From NCBI GenBank assembly GCA_031553855.1, contig JAVBKW010000006.1:57680-121679 (forward strand): a stretch of 64,000 nt of DNA. Reading direction: 5' to 3'. The translations under genes were made by a program, and so were the position numbers. This DNA is from RACS-047 sp031553855 (GTDB taxonomy: Bacteria > Bacillota > Clostridia > Christensenellales > Pumilibacteraceae). Shown in pieces: positions 32,654 to 41,900 of the stretch; positions within the stretch are counted from its first letter, which is position 1, and every line of letters starts with the position of its first letter. The notes below the pieces were generated by a model. It was not told the DNA's origin. It saw nothing but the letters and a program-made list of their open reading frames with translations, and ran no database searches.

Positions 32654-33217
32654 ATGGCGATACAGGACAGAAAGAGCGATTACAGCGGCGATAATTACGA
32701 CCTCTCGCGCAGCATACGGCTGGCGGGATTGGTGGAAGAGTCGGTTGTGGACGGCAAGGGCATACGCTGTGCGATCTTTGTGCAGGGGTGCTTTCATGCG
32801 TGCAAGGGCTGCCACAATCCGCAGACTCACGATATTACGGGCGGCAAAATGTTCCGGCTTAGCGAAATAGCGCAGATAGTAGAAAACAATCTGCTGCTGG
32901 ACGGCCTGACCTTTTCCGGCGGCGAGCCTTTTCTGTATCCGTCCGAGCTCGCCGACCTTGCCGAATGGGCGCAGGACAACCGCCTCAATATCTGGTGCTA
33001 CACCGGCTATACGTATGAGGAGCTGCTTGAAATGTGCGAAAGCAACAACGAGGTTTACAGGCTGCTCCAAAGCATAGACGTTCTGGTGGACGGCCGCTAT
33101 GAGGAAGATAAGCGCAATTTAATGCTCAAATTCCGCGGCTCCGAAAACCAAAGGATCATTAATTTGAAAAAAATGCGGGAAAGCAACACGGAAAAGATTA
33201 TTTTATTGGAAATCTAA
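32654..33217 (+). CDS. nrdG: Anaerobic ribonucleotide reductase activase (radical SAM)
   Basis: A 187-residue radical SAM enzyme that makes the glycyl radical on NrdD. The iron-sulfur motif CFHACKGC (C-x3-C-x2-C) lies at about residues 46-53, followed by HNPQTHDITGGK and the SAM-binding FSGGEPFLYPSEL at about 88-100. AAAGGAAAT is a modest ribosome binding site. It is separated from nrdD by 182 nt containing an intrinsic terminator. Confidence 0.95.
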   Translation: MAIQDRKSDYSGDNYDLSRSIRLAGLVEESVVDGKGIRCAIFVQGCFHACKGCHNPQTHDITGGKMFRLSEIAQIVENNLLLDGLTFSGGEPFLYPSELADLAEWAQDNRLNIWCYTGYTYEELLEMCESNNEVYRLLQSIDVLVDGRYEEDKRNLMLKFRGSENQRIINLKKMRESNTEKIILLEI

Positions 33218-33344
33218 AACCTGCCGGGAATGCAAGAAAACTACTGCAAAATTAAAATACTGGAAATTTTAAAAAAAACAAAAACAGATGAAAAATTAAA
33301 AAACTAAAAAAAAATAGATTATAAATTAAACTCAAAAAAACAGA

Positions 33345-33382
33345 GGCTCTCTTACGAAAAATCCGTAAGAGAGCCACTTTTT
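33345..33382. terminator. Bidirectional terminator, nrdG and parA
   Basis: GGCTCTCTTACG (33345-33356) and CGTAAGAGAGCC (33364-33375) are perfect 12-bp arms with ACTTTTTT on the right and A-rich sequence on the left. It lies between convergent genes and can serve both. Confidence 0.9.
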
Positions 33383-33441
33383 TATGAGTTTCATATTATA
33401 GTCATTATAGCCTACTGCGGCTGTTTGTTATAATCTTTACG

Positions 33442-34257
33442 CTATTGCGGTTTGACCTTTAAAGAGGCCACGTTTGCTATTTTGTTATAGTTGTCGTTAT
33501 TGCGCTCTAAGAATTCTTCTGTTAAGGCCTTGTATGCCATCGAGCCGCTTGAACGGGGGTCGAACTGCATAATGGGCATACCGTACGAGGGGGCTTCACC
33601 AAGGCGGATGTTGCGGGGGATACGTACGGAGAAAACCTTTTTGCCGAAAAATTTGAGTATTTCGTCGGCGACGGAATTGACAAGGTTGCTGCGCCCGTCG
33701 AACATAGTAAGCACAACGCCCTCGATTTCAAGCGAAGGGTTCAGCGCGCGTTTTGCAAGCTTAATAGTATTCATTAATTGGCTCAAGCCCTCAAGCGCGT
33801 AAAACTCGCCTTGTATCGGGATAAGTATCGAGTCGGCGGCCGAAAGCGCGTTGACCGTTAAAAGCCCAAGTGAGGGAGGGCAGTCTATTAAAATATAGTC
33901 ATAAACGTTCCTTAAAGGCGCGAGAGCTTTTTTGAGAACGATTTCACGGTCTACCACAGTAACAAGCTCGATTTCAGCTCCGGCAAGGTCGATATTTGAG
34001 GGCAGGATTGAAAGGTTTTTGACCCTTGTCGGGATTATCGCTTCCTTTGCCTCGCTTTCGCCTATCAAGAGACTGTAAATTGAGTTTTCTAATTTGCGTT
34101 TATCGATGCCCAGCCCGCTCGATGCGTTGCCCTGCGGGTCAATGTCCACAAGAAGGACGCGTTTACCCATTGCGGCAAGATAGCTCGACAAATTAACGCA
34201 GGTTGTTGTTTTACCTACTCCGCCTTTCTGATTCGCAATTGCAATAATTTTTGACAT
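33442..34257 (-). CDS. ParA/Soj-family ATPase
   Basis: A 271-residue chromosome-partition type ATPase. The deviant Walker A KGGVGKTTT (about residues 9-17) has the signature first lysine, Walker A' is VLLVDIDPQGNASSGLG, and Walker B is DYILIDCPPSLGLLT. The C-terminal half has IPRNIRLGEAPSYGMPI, typical of Soj. The start is the inner ATG (MSKIIAIANQKGG); the open frame extends 13 codons further upstream without family sequence. No parB or parS is seen beside it, which is unusual for chromosomal Soj. Confidence 0.9.
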   Translation of the reverse strand: MSKIIAIANQKGGVGKTTTCVNLSSYLAAMGKRVLLVDIDPQGNASSGLGIDKRKLENSIYSLLIGESEAKEAIIPTRVKNLSILPSNIDLAGAEIELVTVVDREIVLKKALAPLRNVYDYILIDCPPSLGLLTVNALSAADSILIPIQGEFYALEGLSQLMNTIKLAKRALNPSLEIEGVVLTMFDGRSNLVNSVADEILKFFGKKVFSVRIPRNIRLGEAPSYGMPIMQFDPRSSGSMAYKALTEEFLERNNDNYNKIANVASLKVKPQ

Positions 34258-34333
34258 ATCCACGCTCTTTATGTAAAATAATAAGATTTTTTGCAAAAAT
34301 ACTACATATAGTATCTTAAAGTACCGCTAATAC

Positions 34334-34362
34334 AGTATAGCATACTATTTTACGTTTTGCAA
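34334..34362 (-). promoter_or_regulatory. Promoter of the parA gene
   Basis: On the minus strand: TTGCAA (34362-34357), 17-bp spacer, TATACT (34339-34334). The leader to the ATG is about 70 nt. The region also contains AGTATGCTATACT-type inverted sequence. Confidence 0.65.
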
Positions 34363-34403
34363 TCGTTAAATTAAAAGATATTTGAAATTTTGGTTTAATT
34401 AAA

Positions 34404-34432
34404 TTGAGAAAAATATTAATAAGTGATATACT
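34404..34432 (+). promoter_or_regulatory. Promoter of the ecfA1 operon
   Basis: TTGAGA (34404-34409), 17-bp spacer and TATACT (34427-34432). The ATG is 9 nt after the -10 box without a ribosome binding site, so the message is probably leaderless. Confidence 0.7.
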
Positions 34433-34441
34433 ATTTTTACA

Positions 34442-35269
34442 ATGAGCCTTATAGAATTTAAAAACGTAACTTATTGCTACAACAGCGGCCTTGAGGATGA
34501 AACTCGCGCTGTGTCGGACCTTTCTTTTTCAGTCGAAGAGGGCGAATTCGTCGCGCTTGTAGGGCATAACGGATCGGGCAAAAGCACGGTAGCAAAGCTT
34601 ATCAACGGACTTATCCTGCCTCAGAGCGGCACCGTTACTGTGGACGGGCGCGGCACGGCAGAGCAAAAGAACCTTTTCGATATACGTAAAACAGTCGGAG
34701 TCGTTTTCCAAAATCCCGATAACCAGATGATCGCAACTATTATAGAGGACGATATCGCTTTCGGCCCGGAAAATATAGGAGTCGCCCCCTTAGAGATTTC
34801 TGAGCGCGTCGATTGGGCGCTTGGGCTTGTGGGGATGAAAGAGCACCGTAAGGGTACGCCGTTCAGGCTTTCGGGCGGGCAAAAACAGCGTATCGCGATT
34901 GCCGGAGTCCTTGCAATAAAGCCGAGGGTCATAGTTTTAGACGAATCGACGGCAATGCTCGACCCTGTCGGCAGGGCGGAGGTCATGCAGGTAGTCAAGG
35001 ACTTGAGAGAAAAAGAAAATATGACCGTCATTATGATAACGCATTTTATGGAAGAGGCGGAGCAGGCTAACAGAATAATCGTCCTAAACGGCGGTTCTAT
35101 AGTTTTAGAGGGCGGAAAGGAAATATTCGCCCGCCAAAAAGAGCTTGAGTCCGTGGGGCTGGACGTGCCGCCGCTTAGGCGTATTGCCAACAAGCTTAAG
35201 GAAAACGGCGTAGATATCAAAGCTGAAATAAACGATTTAGACGAGCTGGCAGGTGAGCTATGCCGATAG
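34442..35269 (+). CDS. ecfA1: ECF transporter ATPase A1
   Basis: A 275-residue ABC ATPase of the energy-coupling-factor module, which drives vitamin uptake through exchangeable S proteins. Walker A GHNGSGKSTVAK (about residues 40-51), Q-loop FQNPDNQMI, signature LSGGQKQR and Walker B VIVLDESTAMLDP, with ES instead of EP, a common feature of EcfA1. The C-terminal coupling region follows. It overlaps ecfA2 by 10 nt. The start lacks a ribosome binding site. Confidence 0.95.
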   Translation: MSLIEFKNVTYCYNSGLEDETRAVSDLSFSVEEGEFVALVGHNGSGKSTVAKLINGLILPQSGTVTVDGRGTAEQKNLFDIRKTVGVVFQNPDNQMIATIIEDDIAFGPENIGVAPLEISERVDWALGLVGMKEHRKGTPFRLSGGQKQRIAIAGVLAIKPRVIVLDESTAMLDPVGRAEVMQVVKDLREKENMTVIMITHFMEEAEQANRIIVLNGGSIVLEGGKEIFARQKELESVGLDVPPLRRIANKLKENGVDIKAEINDLDELAGELCR

Positions 35270-36132
35270 AAATAAAAGACTTAAATTATGTATACAGCCC
35301 CGGCTCGCCTTTTGAAAAAGCTGCGTTAAAAAACATAAACCTCACTGTGCCGGACGGCGACTTTCTCGCCGTGATAGGGCACACGGGATCGGGCAAATCT
35401 ACGCTTATAAGCCATTTAAACGCCTTAACGAGAGTGCAGAGCGGCTCCGTCGTCGTAAACGGCATAGATTTAACGCCTAAAAAGATCGATTTTAAAAAGT
35501 TGAGAAGCACAGTCGGAATGGTGTTCCAGTACCCCGAATATCAGCTTTTCGACGAGACCGTCGCAAAGGATATCGGGTTTGGGCCGCGCAATCTAAAGCT
35601 TGAGGAGACCCAGATAAAAGAGCGGGTACGAGAGGCTATGGACATGGTCGGGCTTGACTTTAACGCGTATTCCGAGCGTTCGCCTTTTGAATTGTCCGGC
35701 GGGCAAAAAAGGCGCGTCGCGCTGGCCGGAGTTTTGGCAATGCGCCCGCAAATTTTAGTTTTAGACGAGCCTACGGCAGGCCTTGACCCCAGAGGCAAAA
35801 AAGATATACTCGATTTGATAAAAGCCGTGCAGAAAAAAATGTGCCCGACTATTATTATGATAAGCCATAATATGGACGAGGTCGCCGCCTATGCCGACCG
35901 TATTGCCGTAATGGCAAACGGCGAAATCAAAGCTGTTCTGACGCCGCGTGAGCTGTTCGGTGAAAGGGAGCTGATGAAAAGCTTAGGCATCGCTATGCCC
36001 TTTGTGACGCAGGCGGCAAACAAGCTTGCAGATGCGGGCCTCGATATCCCGCGCTCCTGCCTTACCGAGGATGAGTTGGTTACGGCGGTAATGCGGATAA
36101 GGAGGGCGAAAAAATGCGTGACGTTTCAATAG
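35260..36132 (+). CDS. ecfA2: ECF transporter ATPase A2
   Basis: A 290-residue ABC ATPase, the second half of the heterodimeric motor. Walker A GHTGSGKSTLISH (about residues 38-50), Q-loop FQYPEYQLF, signature LSGGQKRRVALAGVLA and Walker B ILVLDEPTAGLDP. It overlaps ecfA1 by 10 nt at its start and ecfT by 19 nt at its end, so the three are translated together. Confidence 0.95.
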   Translation: MPIEIKDLNYVYSPGSPFEKAALKNINLTVPDGDFLAVIGHTGSGKSTLISHLNALTRVQSGSVVVNGIDLTPKKIDFKKLRSTVGMVFQYPEYQLFDETVAKDIGFGPRNLKLEETQIKERVREAMDMVGLDFNAYSERSPFELSGGQKRRVALAGVLAMRPQILVLDEPTAGLDPRGKKDILDLIKAVQKKMCPTIIMISHNMDEVAAYADRIAVMANGEIKAVLTPRELFGERELMKSLGIAMPFVTQAANKLADAGLDIPRSCLTEDELVTAVMRIRRAKKCVTFQ

Positions 36133-36962
36133 GTCAGTATTACCCCTCAAATTCTGTCATACACAGGCTCGACCCCAGATTAAAGCTGATTTTGGCCGTT
36201 GCTTATATCGTAATGATTTTTTTCGTGGACACGTTCGTCGGCTACGGGCTGATTTTGCTGTTTGTTCTGGCCCTTGTATTTTTGTCAAAAGTGCCGCTGT
36301 TAAAAGTCTTGCGTTCGTTGCGCGCGATTATGTTTTTAATAATTTTCACGCTGGTTCTTACGATTTTGTTTTACCGCGGCAACCCGCAGGATTTGTTGTG
36401 GCAGTGGTGGATAATCAGGATATATAAAACCGCGCTTATAAGCTCGGCTAAAATGGCGCTTAGAATCATGTTCCTCGTGCTAGGCCCCTCAATTCTAACT
36501 TTAACTACTACGCCCGTCGAGCTTACCGACGCTTTAGAAAGGCTGCTCAAACCGTTCTCGTATATCAAAGTGCCGGTCCATGAGCTGGCTATCATCATGC
36601 AGATCGCTCTGCGCCTTATCCCGACGCTGGTGGAAGAGACAGATAAAATCATTTCGGCGCAAAAAGCAAGGGGCGCGGAATTTGAAAGCGGCAACCTTTT
36701 CAAAAAAGCAAAAGCGATGCTGCCGGTGCTTATACCGCTGTTCGTCAGTTCTTTCCGCCGCGCCGACGAGCTTGCCGACGCTATGGATTCGCGCTGCTAC
36801 CGCGGAGCTAAGGGCAGGACAAGAATGAAGATCATGAGCATTCGCTTTCGCGACGTTCTCACTTTTTTGCTGTTTGCGGCTTTCTTTTTTGTAATGCTTG
36901 TACTCAAATACAACTGGTTCGGTTTTGAATTTATCGCGCTTATCCATTCTTTGGGGATATAA
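36114..36962 (+). CDS. ecfT: ECF transporter transmembrane protein T
   Basis: A 282-residue membrane protein with five to six helices and the long cytoplasmic coupling part. The two coupling motifs are visible as AQKARGAEFESG and DAMDSRCYRGAKGRTR (A-R-G patterns that fit into the ATPases). GGAGGG precedes the ATG inside the end of ecfA2. It links the motor to S components such as 52460-53092 in this window. truA starts 4 nt after it. Confidence 0.94.
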   Translation: MRDVSIGQYYPSNSVIHRLDPRLKLILAVAYIVMIFFVDTFVGYGLILLFVLALVFLSKVPLLKVLRSLRAIMFLIIFTLVLTILFYRGNPQDLLWQWWIIRIYKTALISSAKMALRIMFLVLGPSILTLTTTPVELTDALERLLKPFSYIKVPVHELAIIMQIALRLIPTLVEETDKIISAQKARGAEFESGNLFKKAKAMLPVLIPLFVSSFRRADELADAMDSRCYRGAKGRTRMKIMSIRFRDVLTFLLFAAFFFVMLVLKYNWFGFEFIALIHSLGI

Positions 36963-36966
36963 TAAT

Positions 36967-37710
36967 TTGAAGATAAAGCTGACAATCGCATACGACGGCG
37001 GAGGGTATAACGGATTTCAGTCGCAATCCGATAAAAAATCCGTTCAGGACGCGCTGTGCGCGGCTCTTGAAAAGCTGTACGGCGAAAAAATTTCAGTAAC
37101 CGGCAGCGGCAGGACGGACGCAGGCGTTCATGCGCTTGGGCAGGTCGTGCATTATGAGGCGCAAAAAGAAATTGAGCCGGACCGCATAAAAAGCGCGCTG
37201 AACTTCTTCCTCCCGCAGGATTTAAGGGTGCGAAAAGCGGAAGAGTGCGCGCCCGATTTTAACGCGAGAAAATCGGCGAAAAAGAAAACCTACCGCTACG
37301 ACATCTATTTTTCAGATTGCGACAATCCTTTACTGTTCAATAGAGCGCACCGTTTATGGGGCGATATAAATATAGAAGTAATGAAAAAAGCCGCGCAAAC
37401 CTTTATAGGCGTACACGACTTTAAGGAATTTTACTGTAAAGGCTCCAGCGCGCAAACCACAGTCCGCGAGGTCTATGACTGCGTTTTGACCGAAGGCGTG
37501 CTGTACGGCGAAAAAACACTCTCCTTAGAGATAACCGCTAGCGGCTTTTTGTATAAAATGGTGCGGCTTATAACCGGCGCGATAATCAAAGCGGGAGAGG
37601 GTAAAATAAGCCTTGACGAGCTAAAGCTTATGGCGGATGGCAAAAAAGAATATCCGGCAAAGCTGCCCGCCCCTGCGTGCGGTCTCTATTTATTGCGGGT
37701 TGAGTATTAA
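36967..37710 (+). CDS. truA: tRNA pseudouridine(38-40) synthase TruA
   Basis: A 247-residue TruA. The start is TTG at 36967, which gives the family N terminus KIKLTIAYDGGGYNGFQ; GGGGAT lies at a suitable distance. The catalytic Asp is in SGRTDAGVHALGQV (about residues 48-61), and RRVYRYDI-type sequence (KKTYRYDIYF) and GFLYKMVRLITGAI follow. It changes U38-40 in the tRNA anticodon arm. It is coupled to the ecf genes, as in Bacillus, but rplM and rpsI do not follow. Confidence 0.95.
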   Translation: MKIKLTIAYDGGGYNGFQSQSDKKSVQDALCAALEKLYGEKISVTGSGRTDAGVHALGQVVHYEAQKEIEPDRIKSALNFFLPQDLRVRKAEECAPDFNARKSAKKKTYRYDIYFSDCDNPLLFNRAHRLWGDINIEVMKKAAQTFIGVHDFKEFYCKGSSAQTTVREVYDCVLTEGVLYGEKTLSLEITASGFLYKMVRLITGAIIKAGEGKISLDELKLMADGKKEYPAKLPAPACGLYLLRVEY

Positions 37711-37768
37711 AAGGTTTGTTAGATTTGATAGCAATTTAGTGAAGCAAGCTTTTGAGAGTTTATTTACA

Positions 37769-38422
37769 TTATTTTTGACGGTAAATAATATCAAATAATT
37801 CATCGGGCGTGTCCGCAATAACGGGCGCGCCTAAATTTATTAAAACGTCCTTATCTTTAAAGCCCCAGGATACGGCGATAAAGTCAATACCGGCGTTGCG
37901 GGCGGTTTCAAAATCGACGTCCGAATCCCCGACGTAAAGAGCGGCTGTATTGGAAGCGTTCAAAAGCTTTAAAGCCTCAAGGGTTGAATCGGGCGCAGGT
38001 TTTAATGGAACGCCTGCGCGCTCTCCGAAAGAAAAGTCGAAAAGGCCGTTAAAAAACTTTTGAACGAGCTTTTGTACGGCGTCGTCTCTTTTATTGGAAA
38101 CTACGGCCGTTTTAAAACCTAAAGCTTTCAGCTTTTGCAAAACCTGAACGACGCCCTCGTAGGGCTTGGTATTTTCTTCTTTTTTTGCCTCATACACCTG
38201 CATAAAGTATTTTAGCGCGCTTTCGGCCGTTTGCGGCTCCGAATTTGGGGGAAGCGAGCGTATAACAAGATTTTTTATCCCGTTTCCAACAAAGCCGCGC
38301 ACCTCCCTCATCGTCCGCAGCGGGCAGCCGAATCGGGAAAGAGTTGCGTTCACCGATAAAAAAAGGTCGGCAAGCGTGTCCAGAACAGTTCCGTCCAAAT
38401 CAAAAATCACAGTATTTTTCAT
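37769..38422 (-). CDS. HAD-family phosphatase (phosphoglycolate phosphatase-like)
   Basis: A 217-residue haloacid dehalogenase superfamily hydrolase. Motif I is VIFDLDGTVLDTL (residues 5-17) with the nucleophile Asp, motif II VVSNKRD, motif III/IV VGDSDVDFETARNAG. A helical cap sits after motif I (subclass IA). Phosphoglycolate or pyrophosphate (PpaX-like) are possible substrates; the sequence does not decide. It probably has a leaderless message: TTGACA-N17-TACGAT on the minus strand ends 6 nt before the ATG. Confidence 0.87.
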   Translation of the reverse strand: MKNTVIFDLDGTVLDTLADLFLSVNATLSRFGCPLRTMREVRGFVGNGIKNLVIRSLPPNSEPQTAESALKYFMQVYEAKKEENTKPYEGVVQVLQKLKALGFKTAVVSNKRDDAVQKLVQKFFNGLFDFSFGERAGVPLKPAPDSTLEALKLLNASNTAALYVGDSDVDFETARNAGIDFIAVSWGFKDKDVLINLGAPVIADTPDELFDIIYRQK

Positions 38423-38428
38423 AAGAAT

Positions 38429-38457
38429 ATCGTATCATCCGCGCCGCAAATTGTCAA
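38429..38457 (-). promoter_or_regulatory. Promoter of the HAD phosphatase gene
   Basis: Minus strand TTGACA (38457-38452), 17-bp spacer and TACGAT (38434-38429), 6 nt before the ATG. No ribosome binding site fits between. Confidence 0.65.
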
Positions 38458-38484
38458 ATATTTTAAAAACAAGCCTAAAAACTC

Positions 38485-38513
38485 TTGCGTATTGATTAAA
38501 TCTTTGATATAAT
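38485..38513 (+). promoter_or_regulatory. Promoter of the tRNA cluster
   Basis: TTGCGT (38485-38490), 17-bp spacer and TATAAT (38508-38513). Transcription would start near 38520, just before the first tRNA. Confidence 0.75.
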
Positions 38514-38528
38514 TATAAAGCTGTGTTT

Positions 38529-38605
38529 GGCGGCATAGCTCAGCTGGCTAGAGTACTCGGTTCATACCCGATTGGTCGTTGGTTCGAATCCAACTGCCGC
38601 TACCA
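38529..38605 (+). tRNA. tRNA with CAT anticodon (Met type)
   Basis: A 77-nt cloverleaf with encoded CCA. Acceptor GGCGGCA/TGCCGCT, anticodon loop TTCATAC, T arm GTTGG-TTCGAAT-CCAAC. It is not an initiator: the 1-72 pair is G-T and the anticodon stem lacks GGG/CCC. Elongator Met is most likely; Ile-CAT (lysidine-modified) cannot be ruled out. There is a C-T mismatch at the outer anticodon stem pair. Confidence 0.93.
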
Positions 38606-38644
38606 CAAATTTTTTTGCTAAAAATCTTTTTTCCCACATTTTAA

Positions 38645-38719
38645 GGCCCCATGGTCAAGCGGTCAAGACATCGCCCTTTCACGGCGGTAACGCGGGTTCG
38701 ATTCCCGCTGGGGTCACCA
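38645..38719 (+). tRNA. tRNA-Glu (TTC)
   Basis: A 75-nt cloverleaf with encoded CCA. Acceptor GGCCCCA/TGGGGTC, anticodon loop CTTTCAC (TTC), T loop GTTCGATTC type. It lies 39 nt after the Met-type tRNA. Confidence 0.95.
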
Positions 38720-38724
38720 TTTTC

Positions 38725-38800
38725 GGGAGCTTAGCTCAGCTGGGAGAGCATCTGCCTTACAAGCAGAGGGTCACAGGTTCGATCCCTGTAGCTCCCACCA
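38725..38800 (+). tRNA. tRNA-Val (TAC)
   Basis: A 76-nt cloverleaf with encoded CCA. Acceptor GGGAGCT/AGCTCCC, anticodon stem TCTGC/GCAGA around CTTACAA (TAC). It lies only 5 nt after tRNA-Glu, so all three are probably cut from one transcript. Confidence 0.96.
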
Positions 38801-38830
38801 CTCGTTTAAGAAACGAACCTGCGTGAAAAT

Positions 38831-38861
38831 CCGTTACATTGTAGCGGTTTTTTGCTTTTTT
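38831..38861 (+). terminator. Terminator of the tRNA cluster
   Basis: CCGTTAC-ATT-GTAGCGG, seven pairs including one G-T, followed by TTTTTTGCTTTTTT. Confidence 0.85.
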
Positions 38862-38935
38862 ACGCTATAAAGCTTTTGTTGAAGTCCGGGGCGGTTATGG
38901 CTTTTTTTGGCTGCGGCTTAAAAGTAGAAAAAGTA

Positions 38936-38965
38936 TTGCAATATATAGCGTTTATAGTGTATAAT
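38936..38965 (+). promoter_or_regulatory. Promoter of the surface metallopeptidase
   Basis: TTGCAA (38936-38941), 18-bp spacer and TATAAT (38960-38965). The ATG at 38974 lies 8 nt after the -10 box, so the message has at most 1-3 leader bases. Confidence 0.7.
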
Positions 38966-38973
38966 TGTTTCAA

Positions 38974-41900
38974 ATGAAAAGAAAAAAATTTGCGGTGTTT
39001 ATCATTATTCTTGTTTTGTCCGTTTTAATTCCGGGCAGTTTTTTTATGGCGGAAAAAGAGGGCGGCAACTATGACGGCTCCGGCCTTTTTATTGAACGCT
39101 TAAACGGGACGGTCAGGCTTGCGGCGGGGAATTTTGGCGCGCAGGTCAAAGAAAGGAGCGATTTATTTGCCGTTATGCAGTCTTTGGCCGATACGTACGG
39201 CATTGAGGACGCGACGAGGGAGTTTGTTTATTCTAAAGCTTTTCAGGCTCCTTTCGGGTTTAGCTATAAATTAAGTCAGGTCTATAAAGGGACGCCGGTG
39301 TTTGGGCGATCTGTGACGGTCGCAACCGATAAGGACGGAAAGGTTTTGTCGGTGAGCGGCAATTATTTAAAGGATATCCGGCCTGTAAACGGCGTAAAAA
39401 TTACCGTGGAGTCGGCGGCGGACGCGGTGGCAAGTAGCTATCCGGGCTTATCGGTTTTGTCGGTTACTTTAGAAATTTATTCTCTTGAAAACGTCAAACC
39501 GGCCTATTGCTATAATGTTTTGACAAATAAAAGCGGCGGCACAAGGTTTTTTGTGGACGCAAAGACGGGCGCGATTATAGCCGGCATCGCGACAAGCCCG
39601 AACGAAACCATACCCACTTTAAGCCACAGAACGGAGCAAACCGACTATTATAACAAGTCTGTGGAGGCTTACATAGAAAAGACTGTTTCGGCGGGAGAGG
39701 ACGGACATACATATTATCTTGCCGACTGCATGCGCAATATTTATCTGTTGGACGCTAAAAACGCCGTGGAAAGCGAGGCGTCGGTTTATGAAAATAAAAC
39801 CGGGATTTTTGAGGATAAGGCCGCGGTTTCGGCATTTTTAAATTTTGTCGCCGCTTTCGATTTTTACGACAACGCGGAAAACATCGGCGTAAGGCTGCGC
39901 GGTATAGACGGAAGCGTCAACAACGTTCACGACGACGCGGAGTCAGCCGGAGAAATACTGATTTACGCATATATGCACTACGGCCAAAATTACGAGAACG
40001 CCGGATATATGCATAGCGATAACGATAAGGAGGCTGTTTTTATTTTCGGCGACGGAAACAAAGACAGGCTTTACGATCTTGCAGTTTCGCGCGACGTCGT
40101 GGGGCATGAGTATCAGCACGCGGTTACGGCGCACTCTGCCGACCTTATTTATCTTAACGCCGCGGGCGCAATCAACGAGGCGTTTTCCGATGTTTTCGGC
40201 GCGCTTATCGAGGGTCATGAGCTGACGGACGAGAGCTTTTGGCTTTCGGGCGAGGACATTTGCAGCTCCTCTTATCAAAAAGCGATCAGGGATATGAAGG
40301 ATCCGTTAAGCCTTTCGCAGCCGGACAAATATAACGGCTCGTACTTTGTTCCGTTTTGCTATCGAAGCCACGACCACGGGTCAAGCTCATGCGATAGCGG
40401 CGGGCTGCATACTAACTCTACAGTCATCTCTCATGCGGCGTATAATATGTTTAACGCCGAGCCGGAGCTTTTTACAAAGCAAGTGATGGGCGAGCTTTGG
40501 TATTCCACGCTTTTACTTTTGCCCTCCGACTCCGAGTTTTCCGACGTGCGTATTTTGATGCGTCAGGCCGCGATTCAGCTGGGGTATGACGAGAGGATTA
40601 TTACCGCTATCACAAACGCGTTTGATTCAGCCTCTATTACGGGCAGCGGCGGAGAACATACAATAAGCTTTAATAAAACCGACATGAGCGGCACAGCTCC
40701 GCAAACGATCCGCCGCAATTACGGCGAAACGTTTACAATTCCTGTCGCAGCACTTACTAAAGAGGGCTACACTCTTAAGGGATGGTCGGTGAGCGGAACG
40801 ACGGATGATAAGATATATTATGAGGGCCAGTCCTACAGAATGCCCGGCTATAACCTTACGCTTAGGCCTGTCTGCGCTATTGCGATGTGGAATAACTTAG
40901 CTCCGTCGGTTTGGGAGGGCGGGGGAACGCACACAAACCCCTACCTTATTCAAAGCGCGGCGGATCTTGCGACAATAGCCTACTATGTGAATAACTATAA
41001 GATAATCAAAACCGACCAGCCTGTGGGCTGGAATTATTTCAAAATGACCTGCGATATCGACCTTTTGAATATTCCGTGGATCCCCATCGGCATCGAAGGG
41101 ACCGATGGCTCTATCAACGGCGCGGAAATCAGGTTCGACGGCGCGGGACATAAAATTTTAAATCTAAATATTTCAGGCGAGGCTCTATCGGCTGTTTTTA
41201 AAGCGCAGGGGCTGTTCGGAAAGCTGGCCGCTAAAATAAAGAATTTAGGTATAGAGAGCGGCAGCATCAACACGAGCGCAAATTATGTGGGCGCGATAGC
41301 AGGGTCGGTAGTCGGCCGTATTGAGAATTGTTATAATAAAATCAGCGTTACCAATACTTACAGCGTAATTCAAAACGGTGATTATGAAAATAGGACCGGG
41401 GGACTTGCGGGAAGAGTTTATTACGGCTTGCAAGGCTGCTATAATACCGGAAATATTACCGGAAAAGACAGCGTTGGCGGGCTTGCCGGAGCCGCCGGAG
41501 ATTATATAACAAATTGTTTCAATTCAGGCTCCGTTACAGGCGGGACTGAGGCGGGCGGCCTTTTCGGGACTATGCAATATCCTTTTTTAATAGGCGGTTA
41601 TGATACGGGCGGCGAAACGGTATACGGCCTTGGGAATCTGACCGTTTCAAATTCATATAATACGGGTAAGATTTGCGGGGAAAACGCCGGAGGGATCGGC
41701 GGCAGAAGTACGGACACGTATTATTCTAACTGCATAAACACGGGTGAAATCGGCGGCGTTTCGGCTCAATCCTCGGCAGGCGGTATAGTAGGGTGGCTAA
41801 ACCCTGTTATTAATCATAACTATTTAAGGCCGGTGGTTTCTTATAACGACAGCTCATACGTCGGCGGCTGTAAAAATACGGGTGTCATAGATACTCAAAA

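Noticed and set aside
38529..38605. Initiator tRNA
   Set aside because: It lacks the 1-72 mismatch and the GGG/CCC anticodon stem pairs of tRNA-fMet.
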